DNA of 64,000 nucleotides, from contig NZ_JBLAVB010000001.1 in NCBI RefSeq assembly GCF_047263945.1, positions 434,001 to 498,000 of the forward strand, written 5' to 3'. This DNA is from Rhodospirillum sp047263945 (GTDB lineage Bacteria; Pseudomonadota; Alphaproteobacteria; Rhodospirillales; Rhodospirillaceae). Both the position numbers and the translations under genes were made by a program. Below, one piece after another: positions 8,414 to 16,382 of this stretch (positions within the stretch are counted from its first letter, which is position 1; each line of letters begins with the position of its first letter). Below the pieces are notes generated by a model. It had not been told where the DNA came from and ran no database searches. It worked only from the letters and a program-made list of their open reading frames with translations.

Positions 8414-8833
8414 ATGGAAAAGAAACGCAGTTTTTGGGTCATTGGTGGGGAATACGCCGACACCTCCTTCGGGACTCTGGCCAATGGCGCCGAGGAAGAA
8501 CGTTTCGGGCCGTTCACTGAGGCTGGTGCGCACGAATGCTGGCGGGCACTGACCGGCAAGACCGTGGATAACGCTATGGTCCGCTATTTCGTGCGCAATG
8601 AAAGCGGCACCGATGGCAAGGACTTCTACGTGGTCGGTGGCGAATACTCCGGGACCGACTTCAAGGCCATGGCCGGGGGCAAGTCCCTGGAAATTCATGG
8701 TCCCTTCGAAAAGGCCGAGGCCATGATTTTCTGGCGGGGAATCACCAGTCAGACCGTGGACAGCGCCCTGCACCGCTACGATCTGGTGACCACCGAGGAG
8801 CTCGAAGATTTCAAGGCGCGCGCCCAAGGGTAA
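8414..8833 (+). CDS. DUF4170 family protein, two tandem copies
   Basis: This 139-residue soluble protein has an internal duplication. FWVIGGEYADTSF (near 7) and FYVVGGEYSGTDF (near 70) begin matching halves, each followed by a GPF element (ERFGPFTEA and EIHGPFEKA) and a W-R-x-x-T-x-x-T-V-D segment (CWRALTGKTVDNA and FWRGITSQTVDSA). The pattern fits DUF4170, a family common in Alphaproteobacteria with no known function. The gene may be co-transcribed with the membrane protein at 8889. Confidence 0.72.
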   Translation: MEKKRSFWVIGGEYADTSFGTLANGAEEERFGPFTEAGAHECWRALTGKTVDNAMVRYFVRNESGTDGKDFYVVGGEYSGTDFKAMAGGKSLEIHGPFEKAEAMIFWRGITSQTVDSALHRYDLVTTEELEDFKARAQG

Positions 8834-8888
8834 GTCCCCCGCCGGAAGAAAGGGGGACAACAGCCCCCTTGCGCCTCCCGCTGAGGGC

Positions 8889-9653
8889 ATGCTGGAGGCT
8901 TTTTCCGAGGGGAGTGGGACCATCGACGACTGGTTGTCGAGCGATGACGCCTCTTCCCGGCCCCCAACCCGATCCCTTCGCCCGCCCACAAGGAAACCCC
9001 GCGCCCCATCCCCCGGGGGCCGGAGTGGCCTGATGGACGACAGGCCGGATCCCGTGTTGGGTCATGATCCCACTGCGGCACCTTCCGATGACAGGAAGAT
9101 CGCCCCCTCGAAGGCTCCCAGGGCCAAGGGGGCGCCGACGCCTGAGGAACGGGCCGATCTGGTCGTCATGAGTCTGGAGAACTTCATCCGGGACCATCGG
9201 ACCCGGACCCTGTCGGGCATGAAGGTCTCCGATTGGAAGTCCAGTGCCCGCAAGTCGGTGCTGGAAGCCCTCATTGAGGCTGAGGAAACCCAGGCGAGGC
9301 ATCTGATCCACACCAACCGCTGGATCCTGGTGGGCAGTGCTACGGTCGTATCCATTGGCTTTTGGGCGGCGGTCTACGCCATAGACCGGGATTACGGCGC
9401 GGTCGCCGCAGTCCTTTTGGGTCTGTTGGCCTTCATTCTGATCATCGTCACCATGGAGGGGGTCCTCCGTCGGGCCATCCGCGCGAACATGGGGAAAACC
9501 CGGGAGCGCAGGTGGCTGGATATTCGCTCCTTCGACAGCAAAATAAAGCGGTTGCGCCGCGACCTTGAGGAGACACTCAAGGAATTGGAGGACGGGGCGG
9601 AAGAAGTGGCGAAGCTTCGTGAAAAACTGGGATTCGGACGGAGGAAACGGTGA
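8889..9653 (+). CDS. membrane protein with proline-rich N-terminus and C-terminal coiled coil
   Basis: I do not recognise this 254-residue protein. Residues 1-85 are proline/arginine-rich and low in complexity. Residues 86-140 are charged and helical. Two membrane helices follow (WILVGSATVVSIGFWAAVYA near 143-163 and VAAVLLGLLAFILIIVTMEG near 172-192). The last 60 residues form a Lys/Glu heptad-like coiled coil (KIKRLRRDLEETLKELEDGA). Its stop codon overlaps the GTG start of the DUF1007 gene (GTGA), so translation is coupled to the metal-transport pair downstream. The real start could be the internal ATG near 9033. Confidence 0.65.
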   Translation: MLEAFSEGSGTIDDWLSSDDASSRPPTRSLRPPTRKPRAPSPGGRSGLMDDRPDPVLGHDPTAAPSDDRKIAPSKAPRAKGAPTPEERADLVVMSLENFIRDHRTRTLSGMKVSDWKSSARKSVLEALIEAEETQARHLIHTNRWILVGSATVVSIGFWAAVYAIDRDYGAVAAVLLGLLAFILIIVTMEGVLRRAIRANMGKTRERRWLDIRSFDSKIKRLRRDLEETLKELEDGAEEVAKLREKLGFGRRKR

Positions 9654-10312
9654 TTCGCTGCGTTTTGACGATCTTGACCCTGGCGCTCCTAGGGATGGGC
9701 GGATGGGCTCGGCTGGCCGAGGCGCATCCCCATGTCTGGATCGATGCCACAGCGGTTCTATCCGTGAACGAAGCGGGCCAATGGACGGGGGTGACGGTCA
9801 CCTGGACCTTCGATGAGTTCTATTCCCAGGCCAGCGTGGAGGGATTCGACGAAGATGGAGATGGCCTTCCGGACCAGGCCCCCCTGGATGCCATGTTCAA
9901 CGAGGCATTGGAGAACCTGCGGGAATGGATCTATTTCACCGATGCCCGGTTGGGAGACAAACGTCTGGCCTGGGGGGATGGAGCTACAGGGGGCGCATCC
10001 TGGGTGGATGGGCGCCTCGTCTACCGCTTTGTCCTGCCCTTGGCGGAACCTGTAGATCTGGTGGCCCACGCCAAGGAGATCAGCCTTCGCCTTTATGATC
10101 CCACATTTTACATATCCATTCTCCTGGCCGAACAACCAAATGCGGCCTCCCTGAAGGGCGCGCCGCCGGGCTGCAAGGTCACTGTTTTTGAACCGGAAGG
10201 AGCGCGCGATATGACCTTCGACGACGCCATAGCCATTTCTGAGGACGTACAGCCGGGAGAAGAAGGCCTGGGGTTCCCCTATGCCCAGAAGATCGGGGTG
10301 CAGTGTGATTAG
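9650..10312 (+). CDS. DUF1007 family periplasmic protein of a Ni/Co transport pair
   Basis: This 220-residue protein has a signal peptide (hydrophobic residues 4-20, cleavage near AEAHPH). HPHVWIDA at the mature N-terminus is the family hallmark and a likely metal-binding site. DEDGDGLPD (near 63) looks like a short calcium-binding loop. DUF1007 proteins (COG3683) are known as neighbours or fusions of NicO-type nickel/cobalt transporters, as here. The GTG start overlaps the upstream stop (GTGA), and the 3' end overlaps the transporter start by eight bases, so three genes form one coupled unit. I infer a metal-handling accessory role. Confidence 0.82.
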   Translation: MIRCVLTILTLALLGMGGWARLAEAHPHVWIDATAVLSVNEAGQWTGVTVTWTFDEFYSQASVEGFDEDGDGLPDQAPLDAMFNEALENLREWIYFTDARLGDKRLAWGDGATGGASWVDGRLVYRFVLPLAEPVDLVAHAKEISLRLYDPTFYISILLAEQPNAASLKGAPPGCKVTVFEPEGARDMTFDDAIAISEDVQPGEEGLGFPYAQKIGVQCD

Positions 10313-11276
10313 ATTTTGTGTTGTGCTTATTGCTGCCCTTGTCTTGGCCGCAGAACCCGCCTTGGCCGCCGGTTGGTTGGATGGCTTAATCCTGGAAATT
10401 CGTTCCCAACAAGCGGCTTACCACGGAGACCTCGCCAATGCGGTCAAGGGGTTGCGGGATGGGGAGGGACTTACCGCCGGGCTGGCGTTGATGATTGCCA
10501 GCCTGGGGTATGGTGTCTTCCACGCCCTGGGGCCAGGACATGGCAAGGCTGTCATCGCCACTTATGCGGCCACGACGGAACACCACTTCCGCCGGGCCAT
10601 CTGGCTCTCCCTGGCTGCCGGAACTGTTCAGGCCACCACGGCGGTGGTTCTGGTCTATGGCGCGTTCTTCTTCGTCCGAGGGGGAGCCCGCTGGGCTACG
10701 GCTGCGTCGGATCGCTGGCTGGAACCGGCCAGTTATGCCGCAGTCGGCATGCTGGGCCTTTATATTTTGGTTCAGGGGATCCGGGGCGTTCTCCGCTCCC
10801 GGGCGCGGGATATGAACCAGGGGCATGTGCATGATCATGGGCATACTCACGACCATCACGACCATCACGACCACAACACCCATGATGGGGCTTGTTGTCA
10901 TGGCCACGGCCCGTCCATAGCCCAGGTAGAGCGGGCCGGGGATTGGAAGACGGCGGTGGGGATTGCTGTGGCCGTTGGGATCCGGCCCTGTTCCGGAGCG
11001 ATCCTGGTTCTGGTGGTCGCCAATGGTCTCGGGCTTTGGGCGGCCGGAATTCTCTCTGCCTATGTGATGGCTTTGGGGACGGCGGCGACCGTTTCCCTGC
11101 TCGCCGTGGGGGCGCGGGCCTCGCGGGTGCCTCTGGCCCGTCTGGGCGCCCGTCTGCCCGTCTCCCCCGGTGTGCTTGCCGGGACCGGCGCCATGATCGG
11201 AGGCGGGCTTATTGTCGCTCTGGCCGGTGTTCTGCTCAACGCGGCCCTGAGAACGCCCCTCCACCCCTTGCTGTGA
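10305..11276 (+). CDS. NicO/RcnA-family nickel/cobalt transporter
   Basis: This protein of about 323 residues has a signal-like first helix and then roughly six membrane segments. HALGPGHGKAVIATY is the conserved NicO motif, and GIRPCSGAILVLVV is the second family motif with its Pro-Cys. Between them is a hydrophilic loop packed with His and Asp (HVHDHGHTHDHHDHHDHN), as in RcnA-type efflux proteins, where it binds Ni or Co. I take the GTG at 10305, which overlaps the DUF1007 stop and gives a clean signal peptide. An ATG at 10281 would add eight residues. Direction of transport is inferred to be efflux. Confidence 0.85.
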   Translation: MIRFCVVLIAALVLAAEPALAAGWLDGLILEIRSQQAAYHGDLANAVKGLRDGEGLTAGLALMIASLGYGVFHALGPGHGKAVIATYAATTEHHFRRAIWLSLAAGTVQATTAVVLVYGAFFFVRGGARWATAASDRWLEPASYAAVGMLGLYILVQGIRGVLRSRARDMNQGHVHDHGHTHDHHDHHDHNTHDGACCHGHGPSIAQVERAGDWKTAVGIAVAVGIRPCSGAILVLVVANGLGLWAAGILSAYVMALGTAATVSLLAVGARASRVPLARLGARLPVSPGVLAGTGAMIGGGLIVALAGVLLNAALRTPLHPLL

Positions 11277-11334
11277 TCGGCCTCAGACCCCATACAAAAG
11301 CTTCGTAAACCGGCAGAACGGAGGATGAGAGACC

Positions 11335-11940
11335 ATGCATTACGGTGACCGACGGCCAGAGGATCTGCCCCACGACCCTTTTAAGGCCATCGTGGCGCCC
11401 CGGCCCATCGGCTGGATCGGAACCCGCAATGCCGATGGGATCCCCAATCTGGCGCCCTATTCCTTTTTCAATGGAATCGGCACCGGGCCGCATATGATCT
11501 GTTTTTCCTCGATGGGGCCGAAACATTCCTTCGTGAATGCCAAGGACCGGGGGGAGTTCACCTTCTCCCTGGCGACCGAGCCTTTGGTGGCGGCGATGAA
11601 TGCCACCTCGGACATGGTTCCCGATGGCGCCAACGAATTCGTGTTGGCCGGTCTGACCGAAGGCCAGTCGGTGGAGATTGCTGCCCCCTTTGTGGCCGAG
11701 AGTCCCGCTGCTTTGGAATGCGTGACCCTGTCGGCCACCCGCCTGACAGACCGTCACGGAAACCCAACGGACGCCCATCTGGTTATCGGCGAGGTGGTCC
11801 ACACCCATATCCGGGATGAATTCATCCGAGAGGGGCGGTTTGACGTCACCCTGGCCCGGACCCTGTCCCGCCTGGGGTATATGGATTATGCAACGATCAC
11901 GGAAACCTGGGAATTGGCGCGTCCGACGGAAAAGGGCTAA
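11335..11940 (+). CDS. flavin reductase-like FMN-binding domain protein
   Basis: This is a 201-residue single-domain split-barrel flavoprotein. The segments FKAIVAPRPIGWIGTRN (near 17) and NLAPYSFFNGIG (near 40) are the standard FMN-binding region of the flavin reductase-like family. HLVIGEVVHTHI (near 148) is the matching late strand. Members reduce flavins or act as small FMN oxidoreductases; the partner oxygenase is not apparent here. The ATG is preceded by GGAGG about ten bases upstream. Two paired-hairpin repeats follow the stop codon. Confidence 0.88.
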   Translation: MHYGDRRPEDLPHDPFKAIVAPRPIGWIGTRNADGIPNLAPYSFFNGIGTGPHMICFSSMGPKHSFVNAKDRGEFTFSLATEPLVAAMNATSDMVPDGANEFVLAGLTEGQSVEIAAPFVAESPAALECVTLSATRLTDRHGNPTDAHLVIGEVVHTHIRDEFIREGRFDVTLARTLSRLGYMDYATITETWELARPTEKG

Positions 11941-11952
11941 CGTTCTGAAGCT

Positions 11953-11999
11953 GCGGGGCTTTGCCCCGCTCCCCACCGGGGCCTGAGGCCCCGGACCCC
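11953..11999. repeat. paired-hairpin dispersed repeat, copy 2
   Basis: GCGGGGCTTTGCCCCGC is followed by a C-rich linker and then CCGGGGCCTGAGGCCCCGG, ending in ACCCCC. It lies immediately 3' of the flavin reductase gene. A third, more diverged copy (GGGGAAGCCCAGGCTTCCCC, then a GGGGGCAGCGCCCC stem) lies at 12098-12150, next to the 3' end of the minus-strand oxygenase. Confidence 0.65.
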
Positions 12000-12154
12000 C
12001 ATTCCGTTTAGAGTGTCGAGCGCAAAAGAGTACTAGGATCTGGGTAGAGCCTAGAGCGACAAGAACTTGAATTAAAATACAAAATGACCGATGGGGTCCG
12101 GGGAAGCCCAGGCTTCCCCGGCGGGGGTGCGGGGGCAGCGCCCCTGCTTGTTTC

Positions 12155-12787
12155 CTAACCCCAGGAGAGGTTGAAGGAGCAGGTAATCCGTTCTTCCTCG
12201 GCTTGGTTCAAGGTCACCTCGTGCCGAAGCCAACTTTCCCACAGGAACATGGTGCCCGGTGTCGGCGTGAACTTCAAAAAGTTCTGGAGGTCCCGGGGGG
12301 CATTGGCCTTGCGCGGGGGGGCAGCCATCATGCGGGCCAGACGGGGATCCTCGAATTTGATGGCGCTTGCGCCCTCGGGCAGGTCGACGTAGAAGGTGCC
12401 GCTGATCACGCTATTGGGGTGAATATGCGATCCGTGAAAACCGCCCGGATCCAGAACGTTCACCCAAAGGGAGCAGAGCACCAGTTCCTTGTCTCCCAGG
12501 TCCCAATGGAGCGCCTCGGCGAACTGGGCGGCATTCTTGTAGATGTGGGCCTGAAGGGTCTCGAAGGGCGGGAACCGCCAAGGTAGATCGTCCAGAGAGG
12601 CGTAGGACGTATAGCCCGGATAGCCGTTCTCCTCACACCACCTTTGCCCGGCTTCATCGTCTTCGGCCAAGGCAAGACAACAGTCTCCAAGCTCTTCGAT
12701 CAGCTCGGTCTCGGACCCCAGATCCGCCTGGTAAATACGGCTGGGGAAGGCCAATTCAATGGCCGTTGGATGGCTATGGTCTTTCAT
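12155..12787 (-). CDS. TIGR02466-type putative 2OG-Fe(II) oxygenase
   Basis: This 210-residue protein has the double-stranded beta-helix pattern of 2-oxoglutarate/iron oxygenases. GGFHGSHIHPNSVISGTFYV (near 116) contains the HxH-type iron ligands. FLWESWLRHEVTLNQ (near 183) holds the distal His, and ERITCSFNLSW is the usual C-terminus of the TIGR02466 family. The start is the ATG at 12785-12787 (MKDHSHPTAI); a longer frame would run into repeat DNA. Substrate unknown. It is a single-gene unit. Confidence 0.78.
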   Translation of the reverse strand: MKDHSHPTAIELAFPSRIYQADLGSETELIEELGDCCLALAEDDEAGQRWCEENGYPGYTSYASLDDLPWRFPPFETLQAHIYKNAAQFAEALHWDLGDKELVLCSLWVNVLDPGGFHGSHIHPNSVISGTFYVDLPEGASAIKFEDPRLARMMAAPPRKANAPRDLQNFLKFTPTPGTMFLWESWLRHEVTLNQAEEERITCSFNLSWG

Positions 12788-12854
12788 GGACCCGCGTGTA
12801 CTCCAACGGCCTGACTGGGTCAATGTCCTAGAGTGCTCCGAGATCAAGTTGGGC

Positions 12855-12998
12855 CACTTTGCCCCGTTTCCCACTGGGGCTAAAAGGCCCCAGACCCCGG
12901 GCGCTTATTTGTAAAAGAAAAATGGGGGTTTGGGGGCATTGGCCCCCAAATGGGTTTGGGCAATCGCCCAAAAAGGACGAGTCACTGTTGTGTCCTGT
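12855..12998. repeat. about 145-bp dispersed repeat, copy L (paired hairpin plus TTATTTGTAAAAG module)
   Basis: A paired hairpin (GGGGCTAAAAGGCCCC) leads into TTATTTGTAAAAGAAAAA, a variable hairpin (TTTGGGGGC-ATTG-GCCCCCAAA), then GGCAATCGCCCAAAAAGGAC and CACTGTTGTGTCCTGT. The same order occurs at 57071-57219. The remainder of the 12788-13226 gap holds a TAGAGTGAAGTGGGGCCAAC element (about 13047) and a GCGGCGCGGGTTGAAACCC hairpin region; no gene is seen. Confidence 0.65.
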
Positions 12999-13226
12999 GC
13001 TTTACGGCCCAACTTAGCCTCGAAGGCACTCTAAAACTTATCCAACTAGAGTGAAGTGGGGCCAACTTGTTCCAAGTTGATCTTATACCAAGCGGCGCGG
13101 GTTGAAACCCACGCCGCTTTTCTTGCGTTCAAACGCCACGCGGGCTTTTAAGCGCCATAAGGCGCGGCGGCCACTTGGCCGCTTCCAAGGTGCGGTGAGG
13201 CAAACTCACCGTACCTTGGTATTATT

Positions 13227-15776
13227 TCACTCTAGATGGGTGGCCAGCCAGTTCTGGATTTCCGGCGGCACAACCCAATTGTGGGCCGCGTGTTCTTGAG
13301 CTGCCTTTTGCAGCAATCGAGCCAGGAGTCGCTTGATCCAGGCCTCTTCCTTGTCCGGGTCCCGACCTGCGGCTTTCAGGATCAGTTGGAGTAGCCGTTC
13401 CATGCCATCTGCCCGCCCCCAAAGAATGTCTTGCTCCCTGTATTCGTGGGAGAGGAACCCAGCGAATGCGCTCAATCCAGCGCTTTTAATCCGATTCGGG
13501 TTGGTCGTGATGGCCGTTGAATCCTGGGGAGAGAGGCGCATGACTTCTGCCGTAACCAAGTCGGTAATACCTGCGGTATTCATGCGGGGAAACAGGGATC
13601 GATCGACGAAGGCGAAAGCGATGGCGGCATCAATCCCCGAGTCTCGGATTCCATTGGTCTCAGGCAAAAGCAGGAGGGCGTTGTAAAGCTTGGTCTTGTG
13701 CCCCTCTGTGGCGGCGGCATAGAGACCGGCGAGCAAGCCCCAGACTTTGCGCAGCCCGTCTCCATGGGCTTGCAACGCGACCTCGATATCAAACCTCAAG
13801 GTGGTCTCGATATAGGTGTCCAGGGTGCTCTGGTCACCCGCACCAAAAATATCCGAGATTTTATCGCCCAACGAGGTGCCAGTCGGTGCTGGACCCAACA
13901 GAGACGTGACCAGAGTTTGGTTCAACCAGGGTTCATCCAAACTATCCAACATATCGGCCAGGGCGGCCTTGGCCTGATCGATTGCGGTTCGGTCCACGTC
14001 CGACAGGTCGACCGTATTGTAGGCCGTATCGATGACTTGAATCACGGCCCGGATCCGACGCGCTCGATAGGCCAGATCGAAAGTGGAGAGAAAGGACCGG
14101 GGGTTATCGGGCAGGTCCTGGTTCGGACTGTCGGCGTGAACCGCGTCGTTGGTGATGCCTTGTTGAATATGGGGGAGATTATCCTCAACCCAGCGTTTCA
14201 GCAGACGGGCAAGAAATTGCCCATGGCGGGAGGCGGCGGGATAGGCCAGGGATTCGCCCAACATGACACCCAGGTCATCAAGGATGGAGCGGACCTTCAC
14301 CCGGGCGTAGATCACGGCGTCTGGCGCTGCGTCTTCCCCAACCCCCACCATGGCGCTTTGGGCTGCTTGATCCAGGTGGGTGGAAAATTTCTCCAGAGAG
14401 AGGGGGGCGGGTGGGTCCCCCCGCCAGCGTTTCACCCATTCCATGGCCGCCCTGGCGATCGAATCCCGGTCTTCACGCAAACGGCCGACCGTGACGTCGC
14501 GCTCCTTCAAATTGCGTAAATCTTTATAAATGGGATCATGGGAGATCATGCCGAGGAGCTTCATCCCAGTCTTGACGATTGGGGGGGCACTCACCGGAGG
14601 GTAGGGGCTCTCGTCTGGCTTGCCGATCCAGCTTTCCGGTGTTCCCCAATCAGCCGGATCCATGTCCTCGGGATCAGGTTCAAGGTATAGGATGACCCGG
14701 TGTACATGTCGGGCGACCGGTTTGCGCTCTATGGCCTGGATCAGTTGGGTGAAGGGATGATTGTTCTCGATCCCGCCATCGGCCTGCCAAGCCCGCTCCA
14801 CGGGAGATCCAGACAAGACATGTTCCCGCAACACAGTGCGTAGAAATGCGGTGAGCTGTCCCCCGTTTAAGACCCGTTCCGGTTTCTTTAGCCAGGCGTT
14901 GGCAATGGTTTCGTGGGTCTCCAAAGGGAAGGCCAAGGGAAAGGAGGCCGTCGTGCGGGCGCAATAGGTCAGGGAGAAGTTATCGAACGGAACGGCTTCT
15001 GAGGGGCGACTTTTAAAATGCGCCATATGGGCATGGGTGCGCTCAAAAAGTTGGGTCTTCTGGTTTTCCAAAGTCAAAGGCAGGGGGCGAGGCCAGCCAA
15101 ACAGATCCGTGCGAGTCACGAAGATGTCCAAGTCGGTATCCGCCGGGATCAGGGGGCTGGTCTTCTTGGCGTCCATGGCATCCAGCGCATCGGCGATGAG
15201 CTTGGTGAAGGTTTCTCCGCTCATGGGAGTGTAGCGGCCATCCTTGCTGACGATGGCACTGTATAGGGTTCCATAAAGCCACTCCCGGTCCAACCCGCCC
15301 AAGGCAAGATAGCGATCGAGTGTCTCTCGAGTCTCCTTGTCGGTCATCTTCCAGAGTATGCCGTCAATGACTTGGCGGAAAATCCACCAGACTGAATGGG
15401 GGGGCTTCACTTTCAAAACACGCAAGTCCGCCTGGGTGACCCAGGTGGTCGTCAGAGGGGTAATGTCGGCCCCTTCCAGGATGGCTTTCCCCAGAACCAC
15501 ACCATTGATTCCCCCGGCGGAGGTTCCGGCTATGGCGTCGACCACCACCCGCAGGGGCGGACAGCCGGTTTCCTGCTCGATTTCCTTGAGTACCGATATC
15601 CATTCTTTGGCGGTCGTGCTGAGGCCCGCATTTTCGGCGAAGGTTGGGTCCATCTTGGCCCGGCTGGCGCGCAGCAGTTCCCAGACCTCCCGCACGGTAC
15701 CGTTCATATAAACGGCGAGGGACACGCCGCCATAAAGCACCAATCCGATACGGATATCCTTGGATATCTGGTCCAT
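13227..15776 (-). CDS. patatin-like phospholipase with long C-terminal extension (TIGR03607/DUF3376 type)
   Basis: This protein of about 849 residues begins with a patatin domain, a Ser-Asp dyad lipid acyl hydrolase. The oxyanion loop is LVLYGGVSLAVYMNG near residue 10. GTSAGGING (about 84-92) holds the nucleophile Ser. QADGGIENNHPF (about 330) has the DGG motif with the catalytic Asp. Behind it lie several hundred mostly helical residues, as in the TIGR03607/DUF3376 group. I choose the ATG at 15774-15776 (MDQISKDIRI), with GGGAG upstream, because the longer frame adds unrelated residues before the first patatin strand. The protein has no signal peptide and is probably cytoplasmic or membrane-peripheral. 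Confidence 0.88.
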   Translation of the reverse strand: MDQISKDIRIGLVLYGGVSLAVYMNGTVREVWELLRASRAKMDPTFAENAGLSTTAKEWISVLKEIEQETGCPPLRVVVDAIAGTSAGGINGVVLGKAILEGADITPLTTTWVTQADLRVLKVKPPHSVWWIFRQVIDGILWKMTDKETRETLDRYLALGGLDREWLYGTLYSAIVSKDGRYTPMSGETFTKLIADALDAMDAKKTSPLIPADTDLDIFVTRTDLFGWPRPLPLTLENQKTQLFERTHAHMAHFKSRPSEAVPFDNFSLTYCARTTASFPLAFPLETHETIANAWLKKPERVLNGGQLTAFLRTVLREHVLSGSPVERAWQADGGIENNHPFTQLIQAIERKPVARHVHRVILYLEPDPEDMDPADWGTPESWIGKPDESPYPPVSAPPIVKTGMKLLGMISHDPIYKDLRNLKERDVTVGRLREDRDSIARAAMEWVKRWRGDPPAPLSLEKFSTHLDQAAQSAMVGVGEDAAPDAVIYARVKVRSILDDLGVMLGESLAYPAASRHGQFLARLLKRWVEDNLPHIQQGITNDAVHADSPNQDLPDNPRSFLSTFDLAYRARRIRAVIQVIDTAYNTVDLSDVDRTAIDQAKAALADMLDSLDEPWLNQTLVTSLLGPAPTGTSLGDKISDIFGAGDQSTLDTYIETTLRFDIEVALQAHGDGLRKVWGLLAGLYAAATEGHKTKLYNALLLLPETNGIRDSGIDAAIAFAFVDRSLFPRMNTAGITDLVTAEVMRLSPQDSTAITTNPNRIKSAGLSAFAGFLSHEYREQDILWGRADGMERLLQLILKAAGRDPDKEEAWIKRLLARLLQKAAQEHAAHNWVVPPEIQNWLATHLE

Positions 15777-15901
15777 GCAGCTTCTCCCTGATCCGTGCAC
15801 AATTCCCCTGTCAGGGAAAAAGGATAGGTCGAAGACTATCGGATTACAATGTTCACGGTCCTCATCCGAGTTAGACACCAAAAAAGAGTTCTTTCTTGGT
15901 C

Positions 15902-16351
15902 TCAAATACGGCGCATATGGTCCCGGAGATCGCGCAAATGGATGCTCCACCCTGCAGAATGGTTGGCGATCAGGGTATCCCTGGCCTCCTCACTCACACC
16001 AAGGGAGGCCCACCCGGTGTGGTCCAGGCGCAGACGGGTGCGCCCGGGGGGCGTCTCCTCCAAAGTGATGGAGACCCGGGTGGCCAAAGGCCAATTGGCG
16101 TCCTTCCAGGTCATGACCAAATGCCTTGGCGGTTGATAGGTCAGGACCTCGCCCTCGGTGACCATGGGGGTTCCGCTGCCGTCGTCCCATTCCTCCCGCA
16201 ACGAACCGCCTGCCTTGGCTTCCAGGGTGACATGATCGCCCCACCAGACCCGGATGTGCTCCGCTCCGGTCAGCGCCTCCCAGACCCGACTGGGGGCGGT
16301 GGGGAGGGTGAGGGTCAGACTCAGTCGGTCTGGGCCGTTTTCCACATCCAT
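15902..16351 (-). CDS. SRPBCC (AHSA1-like) domain protein
   Basis: This is a 149-residue START/Bet v1-fold protein. The N-terminus LTLTLPTAPSRVWEALT is the typical first strand and helix. WGDHVTLEAKAGGSLREEWD is the middle sheet. GRTRLRLDHTGWASLG near residue 108 and the final W-x-x-x-L-x-D-L helix complete the fold. Members bind hydrophobic ligands or activate chaperones; no ligand can be assigned. It lies 31 bases downstream of the uvrA stop codon on the same strand and may be read from the uvrA transcript. Confidence 0.82.
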   Translation of the reverse strand: MDVENGPDRLSLTLTLPTAPSRVWEALTGAEHIRVWWGDHVTLEAKAGGSLREEWDDGSGTPMVTEGEVLTYQPPRHLVMTWKDANWPLATRVSITLEETPPGRTRLRLDHTGWASLGVSEEARDTLIANHSAGWSIHLRDLRDHMRRI

Positions 16352-16382
16352 GAAACGCGTTCCTTCCGTCCTCTTCCGAGCC

